From positions 64,705,646 to 64,769,645 of the forward strand of contig CM060193.1 of assembly GCA_030549335.1 (NCBI GenBank): a DNA stretch of 64,000 nucleotides. The letters run 5' to 3'. The notes below the pieces were generated by a model, which saw only the letters and a list, made by a program, of their open reading frames with translations, ran no database searches and had not been told where the DNA came from. This DNA is from Pontederia crassipes. Its lineage: Eukaryota > Streptophyta > Magnoliopsida > Commelinales > Pontederiaceae. The position numbers and the translations under genes were made by a program. Shown in pieces: positions 39,521 through 52,000 of the stretch (positions are counted from its first letter, which is position 1; every line of letters begins with the position of its first letter).

Positions 39521-42500
39521 ATGAAAAAATACGGCCTTCAGCTCCGCATCCCGCCAGCGCAGAAGAAGCAGGCAGCGTCGAGGCCCCCTCTCCGACCTTC
39601 TTCGGTCTTTGCCACCGGCGATGATGATGACGGCATTGAACAGGAGATCTCGCGCCAGGCCGCCAAGAACAAGGCTCTCCAGAAGGTATGTTCGCTAACT
39701 TAGGTCTCCTCCCTAGGTCGCTGGATCTTATGATCATAACTTATGTACTCCGTTGCGAAGGTTGAGGAGCAGCACAAGAAGGCCATGGAGGAGGACCCGT
39801 CCGTCTTTGACTACGATGGCGTTTATGACGACATGAAGGAGAAGATGGTGCGACCCAAGATCCAAGATCGCGTAGAGAGACAGGTACCATTTTCTTCAAA
39901 CTCTTTTGCATGATAATTTTTTATGTTTTGGCTCCTATGTTCCATCAATTCGGCTCTTGAATTGGTGCACTTGCTTGACGAATTGTTTCAGAGGTATGAA
40001 GTTATTGGTTCAAAACAAAAGACGGAAAAAAAGAAGTAATTTTGTTCTAATAGACTGTTTCACAAGTTTCTCCAAATGTCTGTCAATAAGAGAAGGCCAA
40101 TACTATTTTCTCCAAAGAATCGTGCACTTTTGCCGCTCTCCACTGGAGAGCAATTTACTTGTACATATTGACCTTATATATATATATACACACACACCTG
40201 GATGACAACCATAATCTCTGGTGGTCATCATATCAAGCACCTTCACATCATTTGGACCAAGCAAAACATATTTTCTAGAATAAGTAATTTGAGGGATTGA
40301 ATCTAAATAAACCTGGACCGTGATAGACATCAGTTACATTGATGCTTTTAACTTCTGTATCATGAGCAACATTGATTGTCACATTGCCTTCTTTTCCACT
40401 TGGTAAGTTGAGTTATCTGCATTGACAATAACTTGATCACTGTGATGTTGATGCGTTTCTGAAAATAAAGTATAATTTCTGGTCAAATGATATGAATTAT
40501 TTGAATCAATGATCATCTCTTTGTTGTTGTTGACATAAGTAGCGAACACTCAGACAAAGTTTTCTTCAACTGTGAAGCAATGCTTCCTTTCGGGTGAATT
40601 GTTCCCTTCGTTTGCACATGCAACATTTGCTGTTTTATGCACCATTTGTTCTTGATATGTATAATTTTTCCACATCTGAAACATTCGGATTTTTTAATTT
40701 GCAAGTTGCTAATTTTGTATGTATTCGAATCTTCTTCTTTGCTCTTGTTATAAGTCCATGTATTCTTCTTGTACTGTTTCCATATTGAGAAAAGAATGAC
40801 GTCTTTTTCAAAACTCTTTGACATTTGCTTGGTCGAAACTTCTTGATTTGAGAGCAAGGTCTTCAATTTCTCAACAGAAGGTTGTGTACTCCAGCCTTGA
40901 ATAGAGGTGATGAATGGTCCATTGTAATTGAGTCCACGAATAAGATATCAATGTATAGGTGCTTTCTGATCTTCTTATTTGCTTCTGTTTTCAGCATTCC
41001 AGCACAAATACCTTTATCTCATAAAAAAGTGGCATTACTTCCTGCTTTAGCATTGCTAACTCATTCTCTAGAAATTCCAATCTTTGTGTATTCTTCTTGA
41101 TAAACAATTTTCCAGGTGTTTTCCAAACTTCTTTTGGATAGCTAACATCATGAACACGATCAATAGATTCTTTGCTAATAGATGTCTGCAAAGCAAAAGA
41201 AGCCTTGCCACACTTGATCTTGCACTTTCTGCATGATTCAGCATTTTCAAAATCATTGGGAATTCTGCATCAGCACCTGTGACTAATTCCCATGGATCCT
41301 GATTCCTGACCTCATTTGGTTGCGATATCACCCTCTTCAACCCCCTCTAGTTCTGTGCCCATCACTCAGGCAAGCCCTTCTGTGCTATCCTCCATCGGAT
41401 CAATGCCAGCATCGTCATTGGCTTCGCAGGCGCAGAAACTCGCGGGTCACGTAGGAGAGAATATTTATTAATAAGTCTCAACTACGCAAGGATGACACAC
41501 ACAAACCGAGAAATAGTCCAAAATTTTCTAATCTGTTGTAGTCTAGTCAGCTAGGATACTCGGCTCTCACCCGAGAGACTCGGGTTCGATTCCCGGCAAC
41601 GGAATTAGTCATATTTTTCATGCTATGTTTATGATGATGAGTGGCGAGCTTTGTGAGGTTCCTATGTTTTAAATGCTCTAATCTTCTGTAATCTGTGATC
41701 ACTGTACCACCCTTGCATCAATAAAGGTTTTGGATGGTTAACATTTTGGTTAATCAACCTTTTTCCCCTAAAAAAAAGTCTCAATGTGGTGGAGAGAGAA
41801 TTTTCTACGTGACAACCATTAGGTAATGGGAAAACAACCCTCAACAAGTCTACATGACTGCTGGAAGGATTTTAAAAATTGGACATCCGTCTAGTTACAA
41901 AATAAAGTTGAGTGATTGTTTTGAAAAGATGGGTAAAATTGAATGAACTGATAACATTGTCTACCTATTATGCCTTGGAAAGACTTAGAACTGTTTTTTC
42001 TTTCCTTAAACATATCTTTACATCCTCTTAAAAATATACTTCTGTTTACTTATTGCAGTCAAAGTACATAGGCACACTTATGGAGACAGCAAAGAAACGT
42101 GAAATGGAGCGTGAAGTAGTGTATGAGAGGAAACTTTTGAAGGAAAGAAGTAAGGAGGACCACCTCTATGCTGGAAAAGAAAAGTTTGTAACATCTGCCT
42201 ATAAGAAGAAGCTTGCAGAACAAGCAAAATGGTTGGAGGAAGAGAGGCTTCGACAAATGCGCGAAGAACAGGAGGATGTATGTGTAACAAACTTGGTCAA
42301 TTTATGAAATTCTCTTTAATTTTCTTACTCCTATGTGTAGTGTAATCCCCAACTTTTTTACTGGTAAAGAACAATATTTTGATCTCCTAAAAAAAGAACA
42401 ATATTTAGATCCAAAATATTTTGCAGAAAAATGATCTAGAGCTTTTATTATTTCTACTTGTCTCGGTGGCCTCTTATAATCTTGAAAATTTAGCATTTGA

Positions 42501-43509
42501 GGAAGGCCATGTATGGGGCAGGATATGACAAGAAAATCCTAATGTTATGTCAAATACTTGCAATCCAAAATACTGGATTATGTTATAGCATCTCCTATCT
42601 TCATTTAGCTCTTTGGCTGTTTGGTGAATGTATACATGGACAAAATCATGGTAATTGCATTCTTTTATATTGAGCAATTCACTTAAAGCGTAATTTTTAA
42701 GTTTTCCATGTAGCATGAGTTGTGTCTGAATTGTATTAAGCATTCACACCTGGTTTCTACCTTGTTGTATATTGATATTTAGTGTAGAAATTCTTCCCGT
42801 AAAATAAAAAAAACTCTTACCTAGATCCTAGAACGGAATACCATTGCATGCTGACAAAATATTGTTGTTGAGATGATTGCATATTTAATCTTTCTTTTTC
42901 AAGAACATAGATGACTGTAACACTTCATGAGTATAGATTATTGTAAGATGTTGTGCAATATCTTTGACGATTATTTTGTTGTGTATTTATTGTGAAACAT
43001 TTTCTGCTTTGCTTATTGGTTCCATGCTTGCTTCTTGACCTGCGCAACTGAATCCTCTAATGGAATTTGTATATGTTCATAAAAATCTAACTGTGACATT
43101 CTAGGTGACCAAGAAAGGTGACTTGAGTGATTTCTACTTTGGGCTCAACAAGAATGTAGCTTTTGGTGCACGATCAGAAGAATCTACGAAGATTACTAGA
43201 GCGGAGCAAATAAAAGACAATCCAGAAGAATCGGAGCAACAGACATCTCCTAAAGAAGCTCTATACTCTGATCGTAAGGAGAAAGATGATAGTAGTCATG
43301 CAGAGACTTCATATCATGATCAAGACCATTCCAAGGAGGTCGTTGTGAGAGAAGATGCCTCTGCAAATATTACGTCAGGAAATAATAAGAATGAAGGTGA
43401 ACAACTTCCATCAGTTGAAATAAGTGAACGATATAAGAGGACAGATGATGCAGTGGCAGCGGCAAGGGAGCGATTTTTGGCTCGAAAGAGGACGAGAGAA
43501 CAATTATAA
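39521..43509 (+). CDS. Nuclear speckle splicing regulatory protein 1-like (DUF2040)
   Basis: Four exons (39521-39685, 39761-39883, 42059-42277, 43105-43509), all joining in phase 0, encode 303 aa. The start MKKYGLQLRIPPAQKKQ is the conserved plant opening. The DUF2040 region includes EEDPSVFDYDGVYDDMKEKM, SKYIGTLMETAKKREMEREV, YERKLLKERSKEDHLYAGKE and KFVTSAYKKKLAEQAKWLEE, a charged, helical, coiled-coil segment. It continues through DLSDFYFGLNKNVAFGAR. The tail is acidic and disordered and ends in AAARERFLARKRTREQL, with the DAVAAARERFLARK block conserved in the family. NSRP1 (NSrp70/CCDC55) proteins sit in nuclear speckles and modulate alternative splicing in animals; the plant role is inferred. 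Intron 2 (2.2 kb) has picked up a Copia gag relic and a tRNA-Glu gene. Confidence 0.9.
40500..41345 (-). mobile_element. Ty1/Copia retrotransposon gag relic (fossil)
   Basis: Minus-strand frames resemble Copia gag. There is a UBN2-type region with KEVWKTPGKLFIKKNTQRLE and EFLENELAMLKQ, followed by a CCHC zinc knuckle (C-x2-C-x4-H-x4-C). No LTRs, protease, integrase or reverse transcriptase are recognised around it, so only an internal gag piece remains. It is broken at several places and looks old. It lies antisense in intron 2 of the NSRP1-like gene. Confidence 0.65.
41532..41603 (+). tRNA. tRNA-Glu (anticodon CTC), possibly decayed
   Basis: The 72-nt sequence has an acceptor stem TCTGTTG/CAACGGA (one T-G wobble). 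The anticodon arm is CTCGG-CTCTCAC-CCGAG with anticodon CTC. The T arm holds a perfect B box GGTTCGATTCC, and discriminator-side CAACGGA fits plant tRNA-Glu. TTTTT at about 41614 would end pol III transcription. Compared with the usual plant gene, the third base is T rather than C, and the D loop reads TCAGCT in place of TTGGTT, changing conserved G18. It may be a functional variant or an early pseudogene. It lies sense-strand inside intron 2 of the NSRP1-like gene. Confidence 0.8.
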
Positions 43510-45706
43510 AGTGGATTTATCATCCCCTGGTCTGATTATAAAAATGTAATTGTACTACATATCTTTTAGTTTCTCTTGTAAGTTGCTATTTGCCACATTG
43601 TCCAGCAGATGTAAACTGCAGTTTTTCCATGAAAAAGATCTTGATGTTTTTTGGGTTTCAATCTGTGGCTTCTTTTTTTTCTTTACAAAAGCGTTAGTAA
43701 CGTTTTATGGCCTGATCTTTTTCTCTATGAAATTGTGGCCTGAATCTTGTTGGCATTGTGTTCAGACATGTCAGAGATAAAAAGATCTTATTCCACCAAT
43801 GATCAAATTTTCAGTGTGAGCTCAGTTGTGTCTGCCAATTTGGAAGAGTGTGAGAACTCTAACTTCTACTTGCTTATATGTTGAAATGGATACGGCGAAG
43901 ATATATTTTAAGTCTTCATTTTCAATGTACCTTCTGAGTTGCGACTGTATGCAGTAGGCTTCGCTTACTTCAACTTATTGTTTTATTAATGTGGTTCAAA
44001 TATCAAATTAATATTATATCTTTCTCCCCCCAAAAATAATAATCATAGAAATATACTGGCATTATGCAATCATAACTAGGAAGTAGGAACTGCATGTATA
44101 ATGCATGTTGTTAACAGTAGTATATCAATCTGAGCCTCATCAACATGCTAATTCAAGTAGCTGAGTTGCTTATCTAGCTTGATTATCTTTTTTGACAATT
44201 ACTGAATAACTTTTTTTATGGCTATTAAATCTTCTTTTCATTATGCTCATCTGCAGGCTGAGGGGATGAACTCTGTTTGCATGATTTTATCAATCTTTGT
44301 TTACAGTTACCAATACTTGTACCAAAAATATGTCTTTGAAATTGTTTAAAGTTACCTCAACGGCTTAACATGTTAACGATAAAATCAGTTAAGATCATGG
44401 AGGCAGAGGAAAAAAATGGAATAGTTGTAAATGGTTGGAGCATGAATCAATAGTTAAAAAGTATATACAGTAGGAGATTGATCAGCGTTAATGTGGTTGA
44501 AAGAAATAAGAATAGAAGTTGGAAAATATGTTAACAGATTGAAGGAGAATACTTTCAGCAAATTGTAGCCACGTTAGACGATCTTGTAATTTGATGAGTA
44601 AAACTAATGGTTATAGTATTCCTCTGTAGACCAATAAAAATATATGGTGTTCATTTGGTGTTGAATGGGTTATTCTTCCTGTCACATGGCCACTTAAGAT
44701 TAGAATTCTCATATATGCTTTCAGGAGGTGGCACTAAAATCAGAACTTTTGAGCAGATAATGCCATATGATGCTTTTAGTGCTGCTTTCTGATGGGCGCT
44801 GCACTTTAAAGACGAGCCTAGAATGGAAGAATGATTTGGGGACATAAAGAGAATATAATAAGGTACAAAGCTGCCTTGATCTCTCGTTAACCTTTAACTT
44901 GCATATTTCTTTTATGGGCCAAGCTTTTAATATGGTTGGCAACAGTTAGGAAAGGATTTACTTGGCAGTTCCATGGATTTCACTTAATTTCAGTCAGTTT
45001 TTCTCCTTCGTTCAAGCACCCCTTTTCATAGCATTGCAGGGTACTTTTGCCTTTCTAATTATGAGAGCTCTCCTTTGTGTCTTTTGGACCATATAACACT
45101 AAACCTTTTGACTGAATGGTTTCAAAGGAAAAGCATGCAATTTGGAAGCCATTTCCCTCAGCATTTAATTAGGAATTCAAGCAACCAGGCTCATCTGGGG
45201 TGCAGCTATTAACTTAGTTTGCTGGCATAAAGTGAAAAAATGGGCACATTGCATGGTTATTTGTTCATCATTAAAGTTTAAATGCCTCTGGTGACTACAA
45301 AGAACTGGAGAAGGATACCAAAGACATGGAATATAATACTTCAGGTTCCAGCTATTCCCTGCAAATTGCTATATCTGTTAGATATGCCAATATCTGTTAC
45401 AAGATGCTGTAGCATATAGAGTACTTAGGTCATTTCTATTTCATCATGTCACATGTCTTTAAGCAGCCATTTTTCTTTTTCTTTTTCCTCTTTTTCTTCT
45501 TCTTCTTTTGATCTTCTTTATTTATGCAGGCTAGTTGGCGAGCTGTGATAATGATATGGTCTATGAGATATAACAAGAGCAGATGATTGAGGGAATAGGA
45601 GAGGAAAAAAAAATCTCTTGGAAGCTGTGTGTTAAGGCATTCTTTTGCCTTCTTTTTTTACTCCTCTATCACGAAAGGCAAACTTGCAGCTCTCCTTTCC
45701 ATAAAA
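43510..45706. other. Spacer downstream of the NSRP1-like gene
   Basis: The NSRP1-like 3' untranslated region runs to perhaps 43.8 kb. The rest is moderately AT-rich and not repeat-like. Good splice-acceptor contexts occur at 44257 (CATCTGCAG) and at 45521-45530 after a long pyrimidine tract, so spliced 3' extensions or a non-coding transcript are possible. No protein family was recognised. Confidence 0.35.
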
Positions 45707-45796
45707 ATGCATGCCAAAGAGGAAGACCAGCGGATACTGCGGCAACAAGTTAAGAATCCTGTGAACTATCTCCCGCCTGCCATGAAGAGAAAATGA
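45707..45796 (+). other. Short 29-codon open frame with protein-like composition
   Basis: ATG at 45707 starts MHAKEEDQRILRQQVKNPVN, ending YLPPAMKRK then TGA. Charged and balanced residues and PPAM-KRK at the end look more like a real C-terminus than chance AT-rich sequence. The frame also stays open back to an acceptor-like TTGCAG at 45687, so it could be a terminal exon. The family is not recognised, and it may still be chance. Confidence 0.25.
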
Positions 45797-46499
45797 TGAA
45801 CATACATGGTGGAGGCAAATCAGAAAGAAGAAAATGCATTCTATTGATGAGAGCTGACAGGTTTTATATATACTATCAGTGGCAATACGAAGTTGGCATC
45901 CTTCGATCTATCACATGTTCGCATGTAATCACAGAAGCTGAATTAGCTTGGACATGAAACTAATATCTATCAGTTTTTTGTTCTGCTAAGGATCGATCAG
46001 TGTTAGTGTGTGACTACTGCTGTCCAGTCATGAGTCCACCTTGGAAGTTAAACTCGGTTATTCTATGCAGTTAACCTTTTCTGGGTTTTGTTGAAACAGG
46101 GACATTCAAAAGCCTGCACTTTTGTGGATGAGGAGGTGTTGGTGTGTGATCACAGTGATCAGTGATCACACACACACACACAGAGAAGCCACACACTTTA
46201 TTCCTTGTTCCTCGAGTCCTCAGGAAAGAATGCCGTACACAGTTCCCGATTCTTTGAGCGCCAAAGCAGCAGGGCAGGGCCTACCCACTCCTCTAGTTGC
46301 AGAGGTGGAGGTGTTCAGAAAGAAGAAGAGAGAAGGGAAAAAAAAAAAAGAAAAGATGAGAGGTCACAAGGCCCACTTCAGATGGTCCGCGCATCCAGGC
46401 ATATCATTGTTGTCCCAGTATCCGTTTCCGCCCCTGTGCTCGGTTCGTTTCCCTTTTCCTGCGTATTCCTTTTCTTCCATCATTTTTGTTACCACAGGA

Positions 46500-47625
46500 T
46501 AAAAGTCCATTCCAATAATTTCATGAATATTCTAAGCATGATTTTAAGCTTAATATTAAGGGTACAAAAATATATTATTGTCATTTCATTTTATTTCGTA
46601 AGAGTAAAATGTTCGACACTTTCAATGAAATGTCACTAATATATTTTAGGGGTTCCGACGGACGCCTCTTTTTTCATGGTTTACTAAGGATAGGTGCACG
46701 GTTCAGGCAAGGGACACGTTGTTGTCCCCTCCGCGGATCCGCCGATCATGTTGTCGTCTCCACCGATCACGTTGTCGTCCCCGATCATGTTGCTATCCCC
46801 GCCGAGGATCTGCGCTCATCGTTATCCTTGCCGCATCGTCGTCGTCCCCGCTGCGAACGCTGATGAATGCCTCAAATTGTGCCGAAGAACACCACAAATT
46901 GCAGCCGATGAACGCCGCAGCCGACGAAGAGGGCACGATCCACCGATCACCACAAGCTTGTGTTCAAGTTCGAGCAAGAAGGGGACGTATGCGAAGTTAG
47001 GGCACCACCGGACAGTGTTCGCGTTGAGCAAGAAGGGGGTGACCTCGCGGCATCGACGATCTTTCTCTCCCCGAGCTCTTTTCTCATGACGTCCGGCAAT
47101 GACCTTACGGCGACAGCGGTCTCGCGGAGGTGACGATCTCATGGCGACAGTGATCTTGCGGCGACAACGATCTCGTGGTGGCGGCGATCACGCGGCGACA
47201 ACGACCTCGCAATGACGACCTCGAGACCGTGCGGCGATGACGACCTCGGGGCGTCAAAGATCGTGCGGCGACGGCAACAGCGGCCCCCCTCTTTGTTCTC
47301 GTCGGCGCGGGCGAGAACACAAAAGGGGGTCGCCGCCCCTCTTCTCCCTCATGCGCGCCGGCCCCTTCGGGCCGGCCTCAACTTTTTTTTTATAATATAT
47401 TTTATGGGAAAGAATTTGACGTGGACTACTTAAATAACACGCAAGAGAGAGAAAGATGGCAATGTATGCAAAATAATCGAGAAATCCATTGTCACCGGTC
47501 AGGAGGACTAATCGTGCAAGAAAAATCGAAGATGGAAGACATCCTGATTACAAGTTAAAGTTAAGGGAGTAATTTAAAAATGACTTAAAGTTGGATGACT
47601 AATTGCGTAATTTACTGTGAAAATA
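46500..47625. mobile_element. Probable TIR element with GC-rich repeated core
   Basis: 46640-47390 is a GC-rich island in AT-rich surroundings. It contains CCGATCATGTTG-type repeats (46735-46800) and a run of degenerate units of about 20 bp at 47100-47280 (GGCGACAACGATCTCG and variants). At its right, 47560-47625 read in reverse (GTAAATTACGCAATTAGTCA, then TCCAACTTTAAG) resembles the motif GTAAATTACACGAGTCATCTC at 5547-5567 near another GC-rich block, hinting at a shared terminus. The left border is unknown. No captured gene could be named. Confidence 0.35.
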
Positions 47626-48923
47626 GTGACGCCCTAATATTAATTCAGACGAGAGTATAACAAATACTGGACAAATTAGGTGCCTATAATAATTATTTTA
47701 TCCATTGCACTTGTAAATTTAAATGAATGCGATTTTTATCTTTATATAGGTCACTAAATATTTTTTCTATTGGAATACAGAATATGATTTGTAGATTTAC
47801 TTATAATGCAATTATTGTTCACGTTTTGTACTGATCGGTGCAAATAGTTTTTTTTACGTATTAACTAAACTTTTATAATATGTTGATATTAATGCAGGCA
47901 TGATATTATCTCTTAAACTATTCTTTCTCTGACTGATAATTAAAGATATCAACGTTCTCGCGTATAAGCAACGATATTTTATTACTGGATCTTCATTTTA
48001 GTGACGAATTTATCGGTGTAAACCATTTTTTTCTCGAAAGATTATTTCATGCTACCTTTATGTTCATTTCTTTTGTGAACTATTTCTTATCTTTTTTGCT
48101 TATATATCTTATAGACAAAATAGATTGGGAGTAACCGGTATTTAATTACACAATCAAATAGCGAGATTTTGTTTTGAGATTAGATTCGATTTTTAGAATC
48201 ATCATTTTAATCAAAGTTTTTCGTCCGAACATCAAATTAATCGAATGTTGGTAACCTTGAAAACCAATAGATCGAACAAAAAATGTCTGGTTTTCATTTA
48301 AATCCATATTTTTTTATACATTCATAAATCACAGTAAACGAGAGCACTCATGCTTGAGGCTAGATTTCTAAAATTATTATTATTTTGATCAAAATTTATT
48401 TCTAAAATATCAAATTAATTGAGTGTTAATAAACCATTTAAATCCATCTTTTTGATATACATTCAGAAATCACAAACAGTAAACGAGAGTACCCATGAGG
48501 AGAGAGAGAGGGAGAGGGTGAAGTTTGGTTAGATTGCCTTGGAGATGCTACTTGTCATGAACACATGCATTCCACTTTCTACTATAAAATCGACTTTGGA
48601 CCTCCTCAGTTTACCCTCTCAACAAGAAAAGCACAGCCCAAAAATCCATAAATCTTCACTCTCCCTTCACAAAGCCTCTCAAAAGCAAATAGCTATCACT
48701 AAAAAAGAAACACACAAAAAACAAATCGAAAAGAAAGAAAAGGGCTCCACTTTTCCCCCTGCTTCTATCCTATACATACATATTAACCCCTTCCCCATCG
48801 ACACTCTTGCATTCTTCTCATGCTACTAAATAAACCTGAGAAGCCACCTTACACTCACTTCCCACTCTCTCTCTCTCCTATCTCTCTCTCTCTCTCACCT
48901 CTCAGCAACCTTTCTTCCATTGC
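47626..48923 (+). promoter_or_regulatory. Spacer and promoter/leader of the SMXL gene
   Basis: 47626-48500 is AT-rich without a gene. 48180-48300 and 48350-48480 repeat the words TTAGAATCATCATTTTAATC-like, ATCAAATTAATTGA and CACAGTAAACGAGAG, so they form a diverged direct repeat of about 170 bp. 48500-48923 is pyrimidine-rich, with CT tracts at 48867-48899, and is probably the promoter and start of the leader. Confidence 0.4.
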
Positions 48924-49004
48924 ATGACCCCTCAGGTTTCAACTCAATGGAACCCTCAAAGACAAATGGGTTGCACCATCTTCCTTGATTATTCCTTCTC
49001 TTGA
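48924..49004 (+). other. Upstream open reading frame before SMXL
   Basis: ATG at 48924 opens a 26-codon frame (MTPQVSTQWNPQRQMGCTIF, ending LDYSFS) that stops 45 bp before the SMXL start codon. An overlapping second ATG (about 48950) opens a 13-codon frame. If the transcript starts upstream in the CT-rich zone, these would lower translation of the main frame. The transcript start is not known. Confidence 0.3.
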
Positions 49005-49049
49005 TTTGTTGATAGATACCTACCACCACCATTTTTAACAGTGGCAGAG

Positions 49050-52000
49050 ATGAGAGCGGGAGTTTGCACCGTGCAGCAGGCCCTGACGACGGAGGCCGCC
49101 GGCGTGGTGAAGCAGGCCGTGAACCTCGCCCGGCGCCGCGGCCACGCGCAGGTGACGCCCCTCCATGTGGCTAACACCATGCTATCTTCCCCCACCGGCC
49201 TCCTCCGCGCCGCCTGCCTTCAGTCCCACTCTCACCCTCTCCAGTGCAAGGCCCTGGAGCTCTGCTTCAACGTCGCCCTCAACCGCCTCCCGGCCTCCAC
49301 AGGCCCGTCCCCTATGCTCGGCCACTACGGCCACCACCACCACCACACACCGTCCCTTTCCAACGCCCTCGTGGCCGCCTTCAAGCGGGCCCAGGCGCAC
49401 CAGCGCCGGGGTTCCATCGAGAGCCAGCAGCAGCCGCTGCTCGCCGTCAAGATCGAGCTCGAGCAGCTCATCATCTCAATCCTCGACGACCCTAGCGTGA
49501 GCAGGGTCATGAGGGAGGCCGGATTCTCCAGCACTCAGGTCAAGAGCAACGTCGAGCAGGCGGTCTCATCTTCCTCCCTGGAGATGTGCGCATCCACCAC
49601 TCCAAGCTCCAGTCCCCGGAAGTCCAAGGAAGCCGCGATCAGTCCCTTTGTTGCGCCGCCGCAAGTGAGCAAAGCAAGGACTTCTGGCGGCGCAGGCCAA
49701 GCCAAGCCTGAGGACGTGGCGTGCGTCGTAGAGGCTTTGGCCAGCGGGAGGAAGAGGAGCATTGTCATAGTAGGCGAGTGCTTGGTCACCAGCGATGGTG
49801 TTGTCAGAGGAGTAATGGATAGAGTGGACAAGGGAGAAGTCCCCGATGCTTTGAGGAACGCGCAGTTCATCAGCCTCCCTCTCTTCTCCTTCAGGGGCAT
49901 GCCGAGAGAGGAGGTGGATCAGAAGGTCGGGGAGCTCAGGGGCCTTGTGAAGGGCTGCAGTGTCGGAGGCAGAGGGGTCGTCTTATACTTGGGGGATCTC
50001 AAATGGCCTGCCGAGTACAGAGCAATCAGCTTAGTGGAGAGAGGGAGGAGCTATTATTGCCCCATTGAGCACGTCATCATGGAGATCAGGAGCATGATTT
50101 TTGGTGGAGATCAGAATTATGGCAACGGGAGGCTTTGGGTCCTAGGGATCGCCACGTACCAGGCTTTCATGAGGTGCAAGGTCGCTCACCCTTCGCTAGC
50201 AGCCCTTTGGGACCTTCAGCCCCTCACCACACCCTCAGGCAGCTTGAAACTCACCCTCAACTTTGATAGCAGGTACGTACGTGTTATATTTTGGCATTCT
50301 GTTACAGTACGTGCTTCATCGTGTGACTGCCACTGCTTCGATCCCTCCATTCACATTATGTATCATCATCAACATTTGTACAAGGTTTTTACTTTTTACA
50401 GTAGCCAGTTAATTAGATATGCTCTTGGCTCTCAGCAACAAAAGAAAACGCATGCATCACTAGGTTGAAATCGTACAGTAATCAGCATATAATGAGCTTG
50501 AAAGAAGAGAGATAAAAATTGTAGCGTTGCATGCATTTTGCAGCATTTCGTTATTTTGCATGCATGACAAGGTCGTTCGCGCACCAATGTACTTATTCTT
50601 TTACTCTATGCAGTGATTCCCAGAGTGATCCATTAAGCGATAAGATCAAAGGAGACGTTCAATTTTGGACTGCCGGCGAAGACGGAGCGAGAAGCCAACT
50701 GACTTGCTGCGAAGATTGTTCGATTAACTTCGAAAACGAAGCCCGGAGCCTACCGAACATTTCTCACGGTAGTCGGAGCTCAGCAGCTTCAACTCTGCCT
50801 TCATGGCTCCGGCAGTACAAGCAAGAGAGCCCAAGAACAAACGCCGATCAGGTAGCTAGATATATATATACATGTGTGTTGAACTCAGCTAGACTAGTTA
50901 ATGATTGAATTCGACACTGAACATTTGAATGGTGCAACTCTCAGGGCTGCCTCCAGCTAAAAGATCTGTGCAGGAAATGGAACACAATATGCAACTCTAC
51001 CCACAAAAGCCATCGCCACCCGTCTGAGATAACCTTCAACTTCTCTTCAACGTCGCCGTCCTCTTCTTCCATCTCCTCCTACAATCAAAGGTATCCAACC
51101 CTGCACCAGAGCCATCACCCTTGGCTAGTTCCCCTCGGTGCCAAGTATCCTTGGAGGGAACACCAGCTCTGGATGCCGGAGAGGCCTGACGAAGACCACG
51201 AACATGATTCAAGGAGCAAGGCCCGGGAGCTCCTGGAAGGGAGGACGACGCCGTTGGCTTTCACCAGCCGCAATCCTGCATCCAACCCCAACTCGGCGTC
51301 CACTTCAAGCGGCACGATGGAGGTTGAGCACCCTTCCAAGTTCAAGGAGCTGAACGCGGAGAATCTAAAGTCGCTCTGCGCCGCTTTGGAGAAGAGAGTC
51401 CCGTGGCAGCAGGACATTATACCCGAGATAGCGAGCACCGTCCTGAAGTGCAGGTCGGGGATGGTCAGAAGGAAGGACAGGTCGAACTCCGCGGCGGGGA
51501 GCAAGGAGGAGACGTGGCTGTTCTTCCAAGGCGGCGACAACAATGGTAAAGAGCGGATAGCTCGCGAGCTCGCGAGCCTCGTCTTCGGCTCCAGTTCCAA
51601 GTTCGTATCGATCAGTCTCAGCGACTTCTCTTCCACGAGGTCGGACTCCACTGACGACAGCACGAGGAATAAGAGGACGAGGGCGGACACGAGCGACAGC
51701 TACTTGGAAAGGCTCTTTGAGGCCATGAGCGAGAACCCGCGCCGCGTCGCGCTGATCCAAGACATTGAGCAAGTCGATTCCCGCACTCAGGCCGCCATCA
51801 AATACGCGATAGAGAGAGGAAAGATAAGGAGCCACAGAGGCGAGGAAGTCGGCGTCGGGGACGCCATTATTATCCTGAGCTGCGAAAGCTTCGACTGCAG
51901 GTCTCGCGCTTGCTCTCCTCCTGTGAAGCACAAAGCAGCTGGGAGTGACGGCGAGAAGGAAGAAGACGACGCCTGCGACAAAGACGAGGCGGGGGCTAAT

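Noticed and set aside
45660-45725. Possible miR399-like precursor (GCAGCTCTCCTTTCC and TGCCAAAGAGGAAG)
   Set aside because: The two halves do not pair well and neither matches miR399 across its full length.
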